Source of the DNA: Monodelphis domestica
Lineage: Eukaryota; Chordata; Mammalia; Didelphimorphia; Didelphidae
Assembly: GCF_027887165.1 (NCBI RefSeq)
Contig: NC_077234.1
Coordinates: 246,758,658-246,822,657 of the forward strand
DNA: 64,000 nucleotides
Direction of reading: 5' to 3'
The notes beneath the pieces are model-generated. The model had not been told where the DNA came from. It saw nothing but the letters and a program-made list of their open reading frames with translations, and ran no database searches. Positions 23,761-35,300 of this stretch are shown one piece after another. Position 1 is the first letter of the stretch; each line of letters starts with the position of its first letter. A program made the position numbers and the translations under genes.

Positions 23761-25523
23761 GTCTTTAAATCACCTGTTATAATCATAAAAAAACAGATTT
23801 AATGGGTTGTTGAGAGTATAACAAGAAGTGGAAATGGGTAGGAAAATGGAATTCATTCAAAAAGACAAGAGTCAACAATTTTTATGCAATATTTTAAATT
23901 TGAACGTTTCCACATGACAACTTTTGTTATCATACTTGAATACTCACTCTCACCCCAAAAGACCAATTAGTTGCCAAATTTTATTATCTTTACTTTCATA
24001 ATATTAACATATTATATTTTCTACATTTAAGGTTACTTAAGGTTGTTATTGTTTTTCAATATCTTTTTTAATGCAATCTTTTATACATTTGCCAAAGGCA
24101 CCTGCAGTTGAAAAAATATTTCAGTGGTCTGACCTATTTTAAAATAATAATAGTAATAATTTAAAAAGACTTTCAGATAATATATAATTCAGAATTTTAA
24201 AAAGAATCACAAATAGACTTTTCCATGCAGTCTAAGACTACACAAGAAGAAAGTCAAAATCCTCTCAGTGCTTCTAGAGAGGAGAACTACGAGGGAAAGC
24301 AAAAGCCAGGATGAGCTCTATTCATGGATCCCCAAACCATTAGCATCTTGGCCCTCTGTCAGAACCGGCACCTACCAGGTCATTAATTCCATAGAGACTC
24401 AGAGCCAAGCAATGTAGGACTTGGACTTGGACAATAGAAAGGCTCAGTTCAATATCTAGCCAAGCATGCTGAGGGACCTTCCAGGAGGGGCCAGAAAACA
24501 GCATGATCTTTGATATCCTACTGGAGAGTACTAGGACCAAAGAAGGAGATGGAATCCACTTCCAATTAGAGATGATGAAAGGAAAATCAGAGATGGGGGC
24601 TGGGGCCATTACCTCTGTTAGACCACCTGGAGATGAAGACAGAAGCTGGGAATTATAGCAGAGGGCAGTCTCTAAAGAGCTACACTGGCACTGACACCCA
24701 GACTATGTAAGGGACAGAACTGAACAGCTGTTGCATACTCCTTCTGAGAGTGAAGGAGAGGGCCTAACACAAAATCCAAATTCAGAAATGGAAACTGGGG
24801 ATATGAGTAAACATGAAAACATTAAATGCAATGTAAAAATGCTGAGTTAAGAGAAGTCTGAGAACTAAGTCCAGGAGAGAAAAATAACTGTCCAACAAGT
24901 ACAAGTTGAACTCCAGGGACATGGGGGAGTAGCATGGCTTGGCTACAAGGCTTCTAAAAGAGGATGGGGGTGGAAATAAAGCAAGAAATGAACATTTATA
25001 TTAGAGAACTTGGCGGGGAAAAATTGAGAGTATGAATAGCTGAGAATGGAAAATGGAAAAAAAAGTACAGAGAACTCAATGATTCATTGAGAGGACTAGA
25101 AATATTGGAATAAAGCCCTAAAGTGACCAATTTTTCAAAATGTATAAGGTATTTGCTATCAGAAACAACTGACCAGGAAAAAAAAAGGCCAAGGAAATCA
25201 TTTAAAATTCTATCAACTTTGTAAAAACCCTGGCCTAATACCCTCAACTCTTTGTCAGTTGGCATCTCCAAAGGAAACAGCCAAGAGATTACTTGATATA
25301 ACCAATTAGACAAGACTCTTCAGTCAGGCTAGGAGTAGCTCAAAATAATCAAGGCTTGAATTCATTGTGGAGTGAGACATTTGTAGGTAGAAAGAGGATT
25401 TTTTTTCTTCCACATACATTGGCTTTGTGGCTTTGAAGAGGGAACTACTGGACCATAGGAAATGTTGCACATGGTACCAAAAAATAAAGATACACATAAA
25501 ACTAGGCATTTATCATTGAGGCC
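23761..25523. other. Intergenic DNA, no gene recognised
   Basis: No supported gene. From about 24230 on, the plus strand is purine-rich with poly-A runs and could include an eroded LINE segment, but no family could be named. Confidence 0.45.
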
Positions 25524-25711
25524 TGCGGTTCACCAACTTTTATTAAAAAAATTTTTTTTTACCTATTTCAACATAATTGAGTCTTTTCTTTGTAATCCTA
25601 TGTTGTTTTATTTAATGCATTTAAAAACATTATTCTGATAAAAAAAAAAGGTTCAAAGGCTTCACTAAACTGCCAATGGGTTTCATGACCTCCCAAAAGG
25701 TTAAGAACTGC
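25524..25711. mobile_element. Ancient hAT-like non-autonomous DNA element
   Basis: The two ends form an imperfect inverted repeat: GCGGTTCACCAACTTTT on the left, and the complement of AAAAGGTTAAGAACTGC on the right. The right half (GGTTCAAAGGCTTCACTAAA, CTGCCAATGGGTTTCATGAC) resembles a mammal-wide repeat. No target duplication visible. Confidence 0.5.
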
Positions 25712-27059
25712 TATTCTAGACAGACAGAGACCCAGAGAGATAGTGACCTGAGAGAGGAAGCTGCGAGCAATTCGACCTTGGCCACTGAGATTCAGGACAC
25801 TGACAGGAGGAGACACTTAGAATTTGGTGTCAGTCTAAGCCCTGTAGAATCAAGAGTTTTGAATTGCTTTTGGAATACTTTTATTCAACGTGTGTTGCTC
25901 ATTCCCATTGTATCTTCACTTTAAAATCCCTTCCCCCCATGAATCCCAGGTATATTGGTGGGATACAGAGCCCCAAATCTTTTGTAGTTATTGTTTTCTG
26001 CTCTGTCGTTGCAGTCAATTTCCTAAGAGCAACTTGAGTCAACTAGAGGATATTGGCTAATAGAAAATACAAATGGGGCTTGTGAACTAAAGAAATAGCT
26101 ACCCACGGGGAAACTTGGAGAGCAGTCACCTGCAAGTACCCAACTTCTAAAGATGAGCGCCAGGGGGAAAAGCCTAAAGAGAACCTGACTTGAGAAACTA
26201 TTTTACCTAATCATACGCAAACAAAACTTTTAAAAAACTAAATGGATGAGTATTAGTAAAACACCAACGCCACAGTTTAATGTAACAAGAAATCCAGAAT
26301 TAAAATAATATAATCCCAGAAAAATAAGCTGAAGAAGCCATAAACTCCCAAATTAAAAATAAAGAACAACTCATGCTCAGATGTATGGATAAGATACTCT
26401 CACACATTCAAAAATAATTAATTTTTTATATTATACAAGTTGCAAAAAAAAAATAAAAGGCATCCTACTGTTGACGGGAATATTGTAGGGAAAGGTAGGG
26501 AAAGGAAGGCAGATGGTGGTCCTCTCTTGCTCCTGAAGAGAAGCTGGCCAGGCTTTCTTTTCTAGTATCATTATTCTAGGGAAATAAATTAAATCAAGCC
26601 AGACTCTAGGGGCTAGGAAAAGAAAGGTCTGGGAAAGCTAAAGAAAATTTGATCTCCAGCAGCAATGCAAGGACCAAAGGCTCTTTTCTGTGAAAAGCCA
26701 CTTCTCCAGAAAAGGCGTCAAAACCCGAACTTCTCTTTTCTTTTATATGTTCTCAAACACCTCCCACAAAGGACATGGGATGTGTCTGAGGAAGTTGGGG
26801 CAGAGAGTCTTGGGAGATGTAGTCTCCCAGGGTTCAGATCCATTTTAAAACACACACTACTAAACCACTTCTTTGGGACAAATATAGTCATTATACCCCA
26901 AAGTGGAAGAGATGGAGCAAAGAAAACTATGTCGAATGCAAATTTGTGAATAAAATAATAACAGATATTCCCACTCACTATTGAAAATATGATATAATAT
27001 AAGCAGGTACATATATGCCATAAATAGTATTGATTCAATATGAGGGAAAATATAAATGT
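25712..27059. other. Intergenic DNA, no gene recognised
   Basis: No coding exon, RNA gene or clear repeat. Short frames at 26665-27038 on both strands have no domain. Confidence 0.5.
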
Positions 27060-27099
27060 ACCATATTAATATCAAAAGTAATAATCACATAATTAAAGA

Positions 27100-29344
27100 A
27101 AAGGTGCAGAAGACTTTTGATAAAATATAATGCTCATTTGTTTTTAAATAACATATTAAAACCAGGAATAAATTGGCTATTTATTCATATGGTAAATAAT
27201 CTATCTAAAACCAAATTCTAACATAATCTTTAATGGAAAATTGCTAAAGACCTTTCCAATAAGATCAAAGATAAAACAAGGATATATATTAGCACCAATA
27301 TTCATTAATGTAGCTCTGGAAATACTAGCTATTAAAATAATTCAAGATAAAGATATTGAGGATATAAAGACAGGTAAAAAAACTAAAATTATCATATTTA
27401 TACATTATATAATTGTCCACTTAGATAATCTGAAAGATTCAACTAAAATTAATTGAAACAATTAATAACTTGAATAAATTAGGAGAATACAAAATCAACA
27501 CAAACACAAAAACATCACCCTTTCTCCAAATTAACAACAAAAGCCATCAGAGCAATAAAAAAAGAAATTCCATTAAAGTAACTTCTAGAATGTATAAAGC
27601 ATTTGAGTTAACTAAGAAGCATATAGGGATTGTATAAATACCCCTATGAATCATTCTTTACAGATCTAAATGAACACAAATAATTGTAGAGATATTTGGC
27701 ATTTGCCAAATACCTGTCTAAATCAGTTTATAGATTCCATGCCATACGAATCAAACTGAAAGAATCACTTTCTAGAAGCAGAAGAGTACTAGAAATGGAG
27801 TAAGGAAAATTTGAGTTTGAATCCTGCCTCAGTCACTTAGCAGTAAGATCTTTTAAGTTCTCTCAGCCTCAGTTTTCTCATCTGTAAAATGAGGGAGTTG
27901 GACTCAATGGCTTCTAAGGCCACTTTAATCTGAGATGTTAAAGGACCTTAGGAGTACCAGATCCCAATCTAGACTACAAAGCAGTAATTATCAAAACTAA
28001 TTAGAACTGGTCAAAAAAATCATTGGAGAAATTGATCCAAAAAATAGATTGGGTAGAGGACCAGAAAACAATCAAATATCATATATTGTACAACAAATCC
28101 AAGGACACCAATTACTGGGGTAAAGATTCCTTATTTAACAAATACTTCTGGGAAAACTGAAAAGCAATCTGGCAGAAATTAGATTAAGAACAATATTTCA
28201 CACCATATACCAAAATATATGCTAAGTGGATACCTGAATTATTATAAAAGATTATATTGTTAAAAGAGATTTTTTTTAAAAAAGAAGAGAAGAAAATGAG
28301 ATATAACACTCACAACTGTGGGTAGGAAAAGAGGTATTGACCACACAAGGGATACTCTGAATCATTTAAAAAATGGAAATTTTTTTTACATAAAAATTGA
28401 AAGTTTCATGAAAAAATGACAGCAGGTAGAATTAGAATAATGGGATTAGTTAACAGAGGAAAATCTTTGCTGTAAATTTATCTGATAAAGAACTACTATA
28501 TGTTTTAAAATATAGTAGCATTTTTGTGGATGCATGGAAATGAATGGAAATTGTATGGATATTCATTTGTATAGAAATACAAATGACTGAACAAAATATA
28601 TTAGAAATACCTTGTGTTTTAAGAGATGATAGAAGAAAAGAATTCAGAGAAATCTGGGAAGACTTATAAGATGTGATGCACTGTGAAGTGAACGGGGCCA
28701 GAATAATTTCTATAATGACTATAATAATGTAGAAGGAAAAAAAACTTTTATCTTAATCAATAAAATGATCTAATGAGGTTTCCAAAAAAATGGTGATGAA
28801 TCATACTTCCTGTCTCATAGAAGTAAGGTGAAGAACTAGAGGTGAGGACTGAGAGAAACGTTTTCAAATGAGACCAATGTATGAATTTGTTTTTTCTTGA
28901 CTACTTATTTGTTATAAAGGAGATATTTTTATTTAAGGAGCAAAGAGTTGTGGGGAGGAGGCAGAGGGATGAGTGATAGTGATGAAAAAAGAAGCAAATA
29001 AAGAAAAGAGCATCAATGAACCATTTAAAAAGTACAAAAAGAGAAAGGAAAGAAGTTAAAAGGGAACACAGAAAAGCAGAATGTTGTTTATTCAGCCATA
29101 TTAAATTGAATATATACTTTAGGAAATAAATCTATGGCTAAACAAGTTGTGACACATAATTGTGATGGAATACTACTGTGTCATAAAAAATGATGAATGG
29201 GTTAATTTTTTAAAAATATATAAAGACCTACATGAAGTTATAAAGAATGAAATAAGCAGGATCAAAAGAACATTATATAAAGCAACAGAAATATTGTCTG
29301 AAGAATCATTTGTATATATACAACTCCAGGGGGAAAAAAGCTAA
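27100..29344 (+). pseudogene. L1 ORF2 remnant (RT and C-terminus)
   Basis: Two recognisable islands: RT at 27241-27456 and the C-terminal block at 29162-29344, with many stops and a SINE between them. The RT catalytic DD box is lost. Confidence 0.75.
27778..27945 (+). mobile_element. MIR-type SINE inserted in L1
   Basis: Carries GAATCCTGCCTCAGTCACTT, CTCTCAGCCTCAGTTTTCTC, ATCTGTAAAATGAGGGAGTT and GGACTCAATGGCTTCTAAGG, the standard order of a sense MIR-type SINE. Confidence 0.88.
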
Positions 29345-29490
29345 TAAATAGAAATGAGCAAGACATAATTTTATAACTATTTTGGTTAGATGATGCCTTT
29401 TCTGGGGAAGGAGAGAGGGAGTTACCTAAGTATTTTAATGTAACAAATGAACAAATAAATACATTTTAATTTAAAATTAATAAATAAAAA

Positions 29491-30788
29491 TAAGGTATAC
29501 ATAAAAAATTAGCATAGTCAAATATAATCATCTTTTATGAACTTCTCTGTATAGGAAAATGTTCCTGATTGTTAATTTTAAATACAAGATAAAAAATAAA
29601 AATTTTAATAATAATAACAATAAATTCATACCCTTTTTTCTGTTAGGAGTGAAAGGAGAATACAAAGGGAAGTGACATCTTGGAGAACTTTGAACTGTTA
29701 AAACTTTCTTTTCACTGAGGGAGACGGGAAATTTTCTGTAGCTTATAGACTTGGAGGATTGCCTAGGAGTTAAGAAACATGCCCTGTCCCACAGCCAAAA
29801 TGTATCATGGGCAGCAGTCTGCCTCCTTCACCATCCTTTCTGCCTCCAAAATCAGCTCTCGATTCACTACGCTCTGCTTCCTCTCAATCCTTTTGTGGAT
29901 TGTTTCTTTATTAGTGACCATTGCAAAAAGGTGCCCATTATCTAGCCACAAAGTCCTATTCCTGGGAAGTTCCTCCATCCTTGTAATTTTTGTGTTTATC
30001 AGAAGCATTTTTCAAGAATAAAATGAGATCTGGTGAATGGATGCTCACATACATAGTCAGCAAAAGGGTTTTTTGAGCGTTCTCTGCAGCCAAATTGTAA
30101 GCCAATTTTAAAGGGTGCTGACTGTGGAAATCTGACAGGAAATAAGTCAGCAGAAGTGTCTTAAAATATAAAGGAAACTGAGAGTATTGAGTACAAAAAT
30201 GGCATTTTAAAAATCACCTTATGGGGTGGCTTATGAATTTAGACCCTAGAAGGTCATCATTAAGCTCATTTCATTCAGGATTTTACTGAGCACCTGGCTT
30301 TTTTTCTTTTAGTTCCACAGGAATTCTCCAATGGGTTCCTATGTAAATATTTTTAAAGCAAGTATAGTATAAATATGCCGTGCTCTACTGAAATAGACTT
30401 GGGCTGGCTACACTGCAGACAAGTCCATTCAGAGCATCCATGAAGGGATATAGGTATAGGGAGGAGACGGGAGGTTGGGGGATTGCAGGTGAACTCTGCT
30501 CTGCTCTGTCCTATGGATGAAAGAATGGTGATGGTTCTCAGGCACGGGGAGGTCACTACCAAATACTATAAAGGTATAAAACTATAAAGAAATTCAAATC
30601 TATATTTTACGTCCTTTCAGCTCTCTTTCAGGGCATTTCTCTTCCCTCAAAGATCCTTTCCCTCACCTCGAGTGTCAAGTCCTCTCTTTGCCCCTGGAGG
30701 GAGGAGGACCCTGTGCTCCTAACCTTTTCTGATCTCCTCTACACAACCAAATTCACCTGTGCTGTGTCTTTGCTGTGGGCCTTGGCTA
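29491..30788. other. Intergenic DNA, no gene recognised
   Basis: 1.3 kb without supported features. Overlapping short frames at 29751-30021 have no domain. Confidence 0.5.
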
Positions 30789-31461
30789 TGTAAGGGTTAA
30801 AAATCCAACAGTTGGATTAAATTTATGAGTGTGGTCACCAGAAATTATTACTCAAGTCAGAATGACTTTATAACAATTTATTTATAAAATAGAGGGAAAG
30901 AGTGAGAGTAAGGAATTGAGAGAGAGTAGATATTTAACCTGGCCTAGTCCCAACCAGGCAGAATCCCCAGCAAAGGGGGCCCAGAGGAAAATTAACCAAG
31001 GGTGTTAACCATGAGGTCTCCTCCAAGACAAGGGGCCTCTCCAGAAGCTAGTTCCTCCAGAAAAGCCAGGAAAGGCAGTCAGCCTTTTTCACTCACCAAC
31101 AAGGTAGTTCTAAGGAAAAATCAAGGAGCAGTCCAAGGTCCCAAGCCAGAGCTCCTCTAGGGCCAAGTTTGAAGGCAAAAGAGCTGGTCACAGGAAGTTC
31201 TTGCCACTTTTAAAGACCCTCCTTTCATCACTTCCTGTGCCTTCCTTCCACTTTACATGGACCAATTGAAGCTACAGCTTTGCTTAGGACTGCCCAGGAG
31301 GCAGTCAGGGGGTTTCTGACTCATCACCCACTATAGCACACATGGGTCACAGACCTCCCCATACTCAAGGATAAGTGGGGTGCATATGCTTTTGGTGATT
31401 AAAGCCAAAAATGCACAAGGGAGAGTTAATCTCTTCTTTAAAGCCCAAAGACCTACTTTTA
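30789..31461 (-). mobile_element. Solo LTR of an endogenous retrovirus, antisense
   Basis: Homologous, in reverse, to the LTR at 59451: they share blocks such as the complement of AGGAAGTG...CTTTAAAAG, GGCAGTCCTAAGCAA and GGTCTGTGACC. The left end is TGTAAGGG (complement of CCCTTACA, the 3' end shared by this LTR group). Complement of AATAAA at 30878-30883 and of a TATA-like TTTAAA near 31210. A GCTA on each side (30785-30788, 31462-31465) is a possible 4-bp target duplication. Confidence 0.72.
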
Positions 31462-31484
31462 GCTAATCTAATAAACTAGAAACT

Positions 31485-31620
31485 AGGAATCTAACTAACC
31501 ATCTAGCCCAATGTCCTTTTTCACAAATTATAAAGCTAAAACAAATTAGGTGATATAGTTAAGATCAGACAGCAAGTTAATAGCAGAGATAAGACTAGGA
31601 ACTAGGATTCCACCTCCTTT
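31485..31620 (-). mobile_element. MIR-type SINE fragment, antisense
   Basis: Diverged match: AACCATCTAGCCCAATGTCC, AGTTAAGATCAGACAGCAAG and GACTAGGAACTAGGATTCCA. Confidence 0.6.
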
Positions 31621-31621
31621 G

Positions 31622-31885
31622 TGCTATAATCATAGAATCACAGGATTTGGAGCTCAAAGAAACATGATTTTATCCAATCTTCAAGTGACTTGGAGTTTTC
31701 TCAGCAAAGATATTGGAGTGGTTGGCCATTTCCTTCTCCAGCTCATTTTACAGATGAAGATAGTGAGGCAAACAGGGTTAAGTGACTTGCCCAGGGTCAC
31801 CCAATTAGAAAATATCTAAGGCTAGATTTGAACTCAAATCTTCCTAACTCCAGACCTGGAATTCTATCCACTCTATTATGATCAA
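31622..31885 (-). mobile_element. CORE-type SINE, second family, antisense
   Basis: TTCTCAGCAAAGATATTGGA, GGCCATTTCCTTCTCCAGCT, CATTTTACAGATGAAGATAG and AGTGACTTGCCCAGGGTCAC appear in family order. The tail end (left) is missing or replaced by a CATAGAATCACAGG phrase. Confidence 0.82.
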
Positions 31886-32894
31886 TAATAATTTGAAGAA
31901 ATTGGCAGCCTTCCCCACAGAACATGAAGGAGTTCATAACTTCCCTAAAGGAGAATATTGAGGAATTTGATAGGAATATCATCCCAAGGGCTCAAACAAA
32001 TATTTTCTCTACTGATGAGATCTCACCTATACACACCCCGATCCCCCCAGTCATCAGCATTCCCTTCTGCTACATTCATCATCAGTTTTCTGCAGATGTT
32101 ATAAAGGATGGTATGAGCATCACCTGATTCCATCACCTTCCTCTCCTCCCTTACCCCTGCCTTCATCCTCAGTCACTTGGGCATTTATCTTGAACCCCAT
32201 GGCCACCCAGTTCGTCAGTCTCCTAATAGCCTCTGAATTGCAGTCTCTGATGGAGAGATAGCCTCCCAATCTAAGTTTACCCCTCTTAATCCCATCATTT
32301 CTAGGAGATTGTCTCTTTTATCTTTTTCTCTCTTATTAATTTCTCACTCACTGAAGATAAACATGCTCAGGTCTGTCCTTTCTCACCCTGTTCCTGGCTT
32401 CTGGTCTTCAAACAGGATTCTTTTCAGAATCCTCTCTCATCAATTGCTCTTTGTATAAAGTTCCCTTTTGGGGTGGCTGTGGGAAATTATGGCTCTGCCT
32501 TTAGGGTTCTTAAAATATTGCATAATATTATTTAAGAGGATCATATGTTTTGAGGAACATCAGCCTTTTTAAGTGTCACCCATTATGAGAATTGAGAACT
32601 ATATCCTTAGGGCATGTGTCATTGAGATTATATGTCTCACTGGAATGAGAATTGTATCTCTCTGAATATTATTAATTATTGTAGATAATTTGCCTTTGCT
32701 CCCGTCATCTAGCAGTATTAAAATGACAAATTGCTGGAGTTATTTGGGTAAGCTGAAGTCATCCATTTTAGGGATGTCAGAAGGACATCAAGGCTGAGTA
32801 AAGAAGGAGTCAACAATACTGATTTTCTCATAAACAAGAAAGTCAGTGCACTCTGAACTGGAGGTGGCAAATACAAGTAAGTAAAATGAAAACT
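31886..32894. other. Intergenic DNA, no gene recognised
   Basis: The first part (31960-32460) is pyrimidine-rich and may be an eroded LINE; no family is certain. No supported gene. Confidence 0.4.
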
Positions 32895-33345
32895 ATCCCA
32901 TCTGGGCACTTAAAGACCTCTACAAACATGGCACCTATCTACCTTTCCAGGCATATTTCATATTGCTACCCTCCATGGATTCTATTCTGATCCAAGTGGC
33001 AGCTAGTTCTTCTACATCAATGAAATGCCATCTCTCGCCTTCATGACTTTGCACAGAGAGTCTTGCATGCCTGGAATGCACTCGCTCTTTTCCTCTACCT
33101 CTGAAAATCCTTGGCTCTTTCTGAACTATAGCTAAGGTTCTACCTCCTCCACTAAGCTTTTTTCTGATTTCCCCTCCACCCCTCAGTTATTAGCAACTTG
33201 TTCTTTTTTCCAGTTATGTTAGATAATTTTTATACTTACTTACTTATTGCCCACTTCCAATATCGTGTAAGCTTCTTGAGGAAAGAGACTGTTTTTGGTC
33301 TTTGTAACCCTTGTATCTAATAGCGACTTCCATGATTTCCTAGCA
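32895..33345 (+). mobile_element. L2-clade LINE 3' part, sense
   Basis: Clear L2 3' blocks in order: CATGACTTTGCACAGAGAGT, GCATGCCTGGAATGCACTCG, CTACCTCCTCCACTAAGC, TCTGATTTCCCCTCCAC, and GTAAGCTTCTTGAGGAAAGA. Ends before the terminal GCACATAGTA segment. Confidence 0.88.
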
Positions 33346-34104
33346 ACTGATTTCAATTGATTTCTTATCAACTATCATTTGTCCAGTGAGAAATTCATAT
33401 TAATGAGGATAATGTAGCAGACTATTATGTAGAATTTGTGCTTGACCTGTAGTGAGGCAGGTCTAGAATCTAAGATTGATTTTTATGTATCCCAGTTCCT
33501 TCTGGCAATTGATTTCCCATTATTTGAGAGGGAGGCTTTAAATAGGAGTGTGATATTCCTGAAAAATAATAATAATAGCTAGATTAGTACAATGCTTTTA
33601 GGTTTGAAAAGTTTAGAAAGTTTGAAAAGCCCCCAGTAGTGAGAGTAGGGCTCAGTAAAATCAAAGCCACAGTCTAGATAAAGTCAAACATGTAGCCTTG
33701 GCATCAAATGAGGCCCCCAAACCCCTCCTTTTAACCCTTCCCTGCAGAAACTGAACGTTCTTCCCAAAAACCACTGATGTACGCATTCCCTGGGAAACTT
33801 GGTTAGATGGTTGCACATTGACATATTATTATCCTATAGAAAATTCTGTCTAAGTTTCAGTGAAGTAAATTAAATAATTGTACTCTGATTGTAAATCATT
33901 ACTAACCATTGTCCCTGCAAAAGGCTTACCTAATCCCTTAGCCCATGTCACTTTCTCTATAAAATACTACCTGAAATCATTAGACTTTGTCCCTGATCAG
34001 CATGATGCCTTGTGTCTGTCTAGAAGTCTGTCTTGGACCCTGCTGATTCCAACCACATTTCTCTCATCCCGTTCTGTGCCCCACAAATAACTTGACACCT
34101 AACT
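33346..34104. other. Intergenic DNA with possible LTR remnant
   Basis: A TATA-like CTATAAAATAC near 33957 followed by a short C/T-rich segment could be an old LTR, but no ends were found. No gene. Confidence 0.3.
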
Positions 34105-34262
34105 TTGATTCTTATTACAATCTTGTGAGTTAGATATTATTATGCCCACTTTTAAAATAAGGAAACTGTAGTTAAAAGAAATTAAGCCACATCTCTGGGG
34201 CTTATTTTACAGCTAGTAAAATTCATTGTGCTGAGTTCAGGAGCTGCTCTATCCAGGGGTTG
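34105..34262 (-). mobile_element. MIR-type SINE, antisense
   Basis: TTACAATCTTGTGAGTTAGA, TATTATTATGCCCACTTTTA, ATAAGGAAACTGTAG and the core complement to GCTCTATCCAG are in MIR order. Confidence 0.75.
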
Positions 34263-34374
34263 CCTGGCATCGAAGATTGGTTTGGGGGCAGCACACTTCT
34301 GCAGCTTTTTCCTCTATCCTCATTTCAAATGTACATGATTCATGGAATACTAATTTATATATTTTAGAATTTAT

Positions 34375-34480
34375 TTAGAACAATCCTTTCATTTTACAGA
34401 TGGGGAAACTGAAATTCAGAGACGGTCATTTGACAAATTTGTAGCAAAGATCAAAGCAGAAGTCATCTCTGTCTAACGTC
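34375..34480 (-). mobile_element. MIR-type SINE fragment, antisense
   Basis: CATTTTACAGATGGGGAAAC, TGAAATTCAGAGACGGTCAT match the antisense MIR core. Short. Confidence 0.6.
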
Positions 34481-35137
34481 TATAGGACCAAAGGAAAACA
34501 GTTCTGTGACTTCAGTTTTCCAATATAAACACTAATGGGTTTGGGACTAGATGAGTTCCAAGATTTCTAATATATCTAAACCCACAATTTTTTTCCTATG
34601 TCAAATTGCCTCTGCTGAACAAATTGGTATCCAACTTTTTCTCTCCCATTTTATGTTCTTTGGAGCAAGTGGTACAGGTGGCTGCCTGGTGTCCCAACCT
34701 ATATAAAATAAGTTGCTTAATGAATGGCGTTGAACAGTATCCATAAGAGGACAGTGAATTGTAAATGTTATCAATGTAAGTGTTATAATTTGCTCAAAAA
34801 TTGCTAAATATATCTCAAGACCTGGGGCAGAAGCCCCATTTCCCGGATTCAGTCAGCAGTTTCATTTTTTGATGAGTGAGATCAAGTGAAATAAAGGGGG
34901 AAAGTTCCATTTTCCAAGAATTGTAGGAAGAGAAAAGAGAAAGGTAACAGATTTCTCTCTTTCCATCTGAATTCTTGATTTCTGATCTATTTTGTGTCAC
35001 CCCTGCCCCAGCTCAGCTACTATAGATAATATCCTTGGTATCTAGTTGATTCTCTGCATGTTACAACTTGTGTTTATGTCACTGGACTTACATCAGTGAA
35101 CTACCAAGGACAACTGTCAGTTAATAAGCATCTATTA
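34481..35137. other. Intergenic DNA, no gene recognised
   Basis: No supported feature. Confidence 0.5.
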
Positions 35138-35300
35138 GGGCAGCTAAGTGTCTCAGCGGTTAGACAGGTGGTACTGGGTTCAAATTTGAGCTCACACTTT
35201 CTAGTCATGTGGCCCTGGGCACATCACATCTAGAAGCTGCCCTACAATGTGCTGCCTTTGAATAGGGACCCTGGGCAATGAGAACCACAGGTCAAGACTT
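35138..35300 (+). mobile_element. tRNA-headed SINE, diverged
   Basis: GGGCAGCTAAGTGTCTCAGC, TACTGGGTTCAAATTTGAGC (B-box-like) and CATGTGGCCCTGGGCACATC give head and core. The 3' part is eroded. Confidence 0.75.

Larger units (their letters stand above)
27060..29490 (+). mobile_element. L1 LINE, 3' part, old, sense
   Basis: Begins in the RT palm region (words like FPIRSKIKQG and INVALEILA near 27250-27330), continues through ORF2 C-terminus (MEYYCVIKND near 29165) and ends in an A/T-rich 3' UTR near 29490. Much more diverged than the copy at 1-3800. A MIR copy interrupts it. Confidence 0.85.

Noticed and set aside
31924..32127. Possible exon (67-residue frame starting MKEFITSLKENIEEF)
   Set aside because: No recognisable domain or conserved splice sites; probably chance or part of an eroded repeat.
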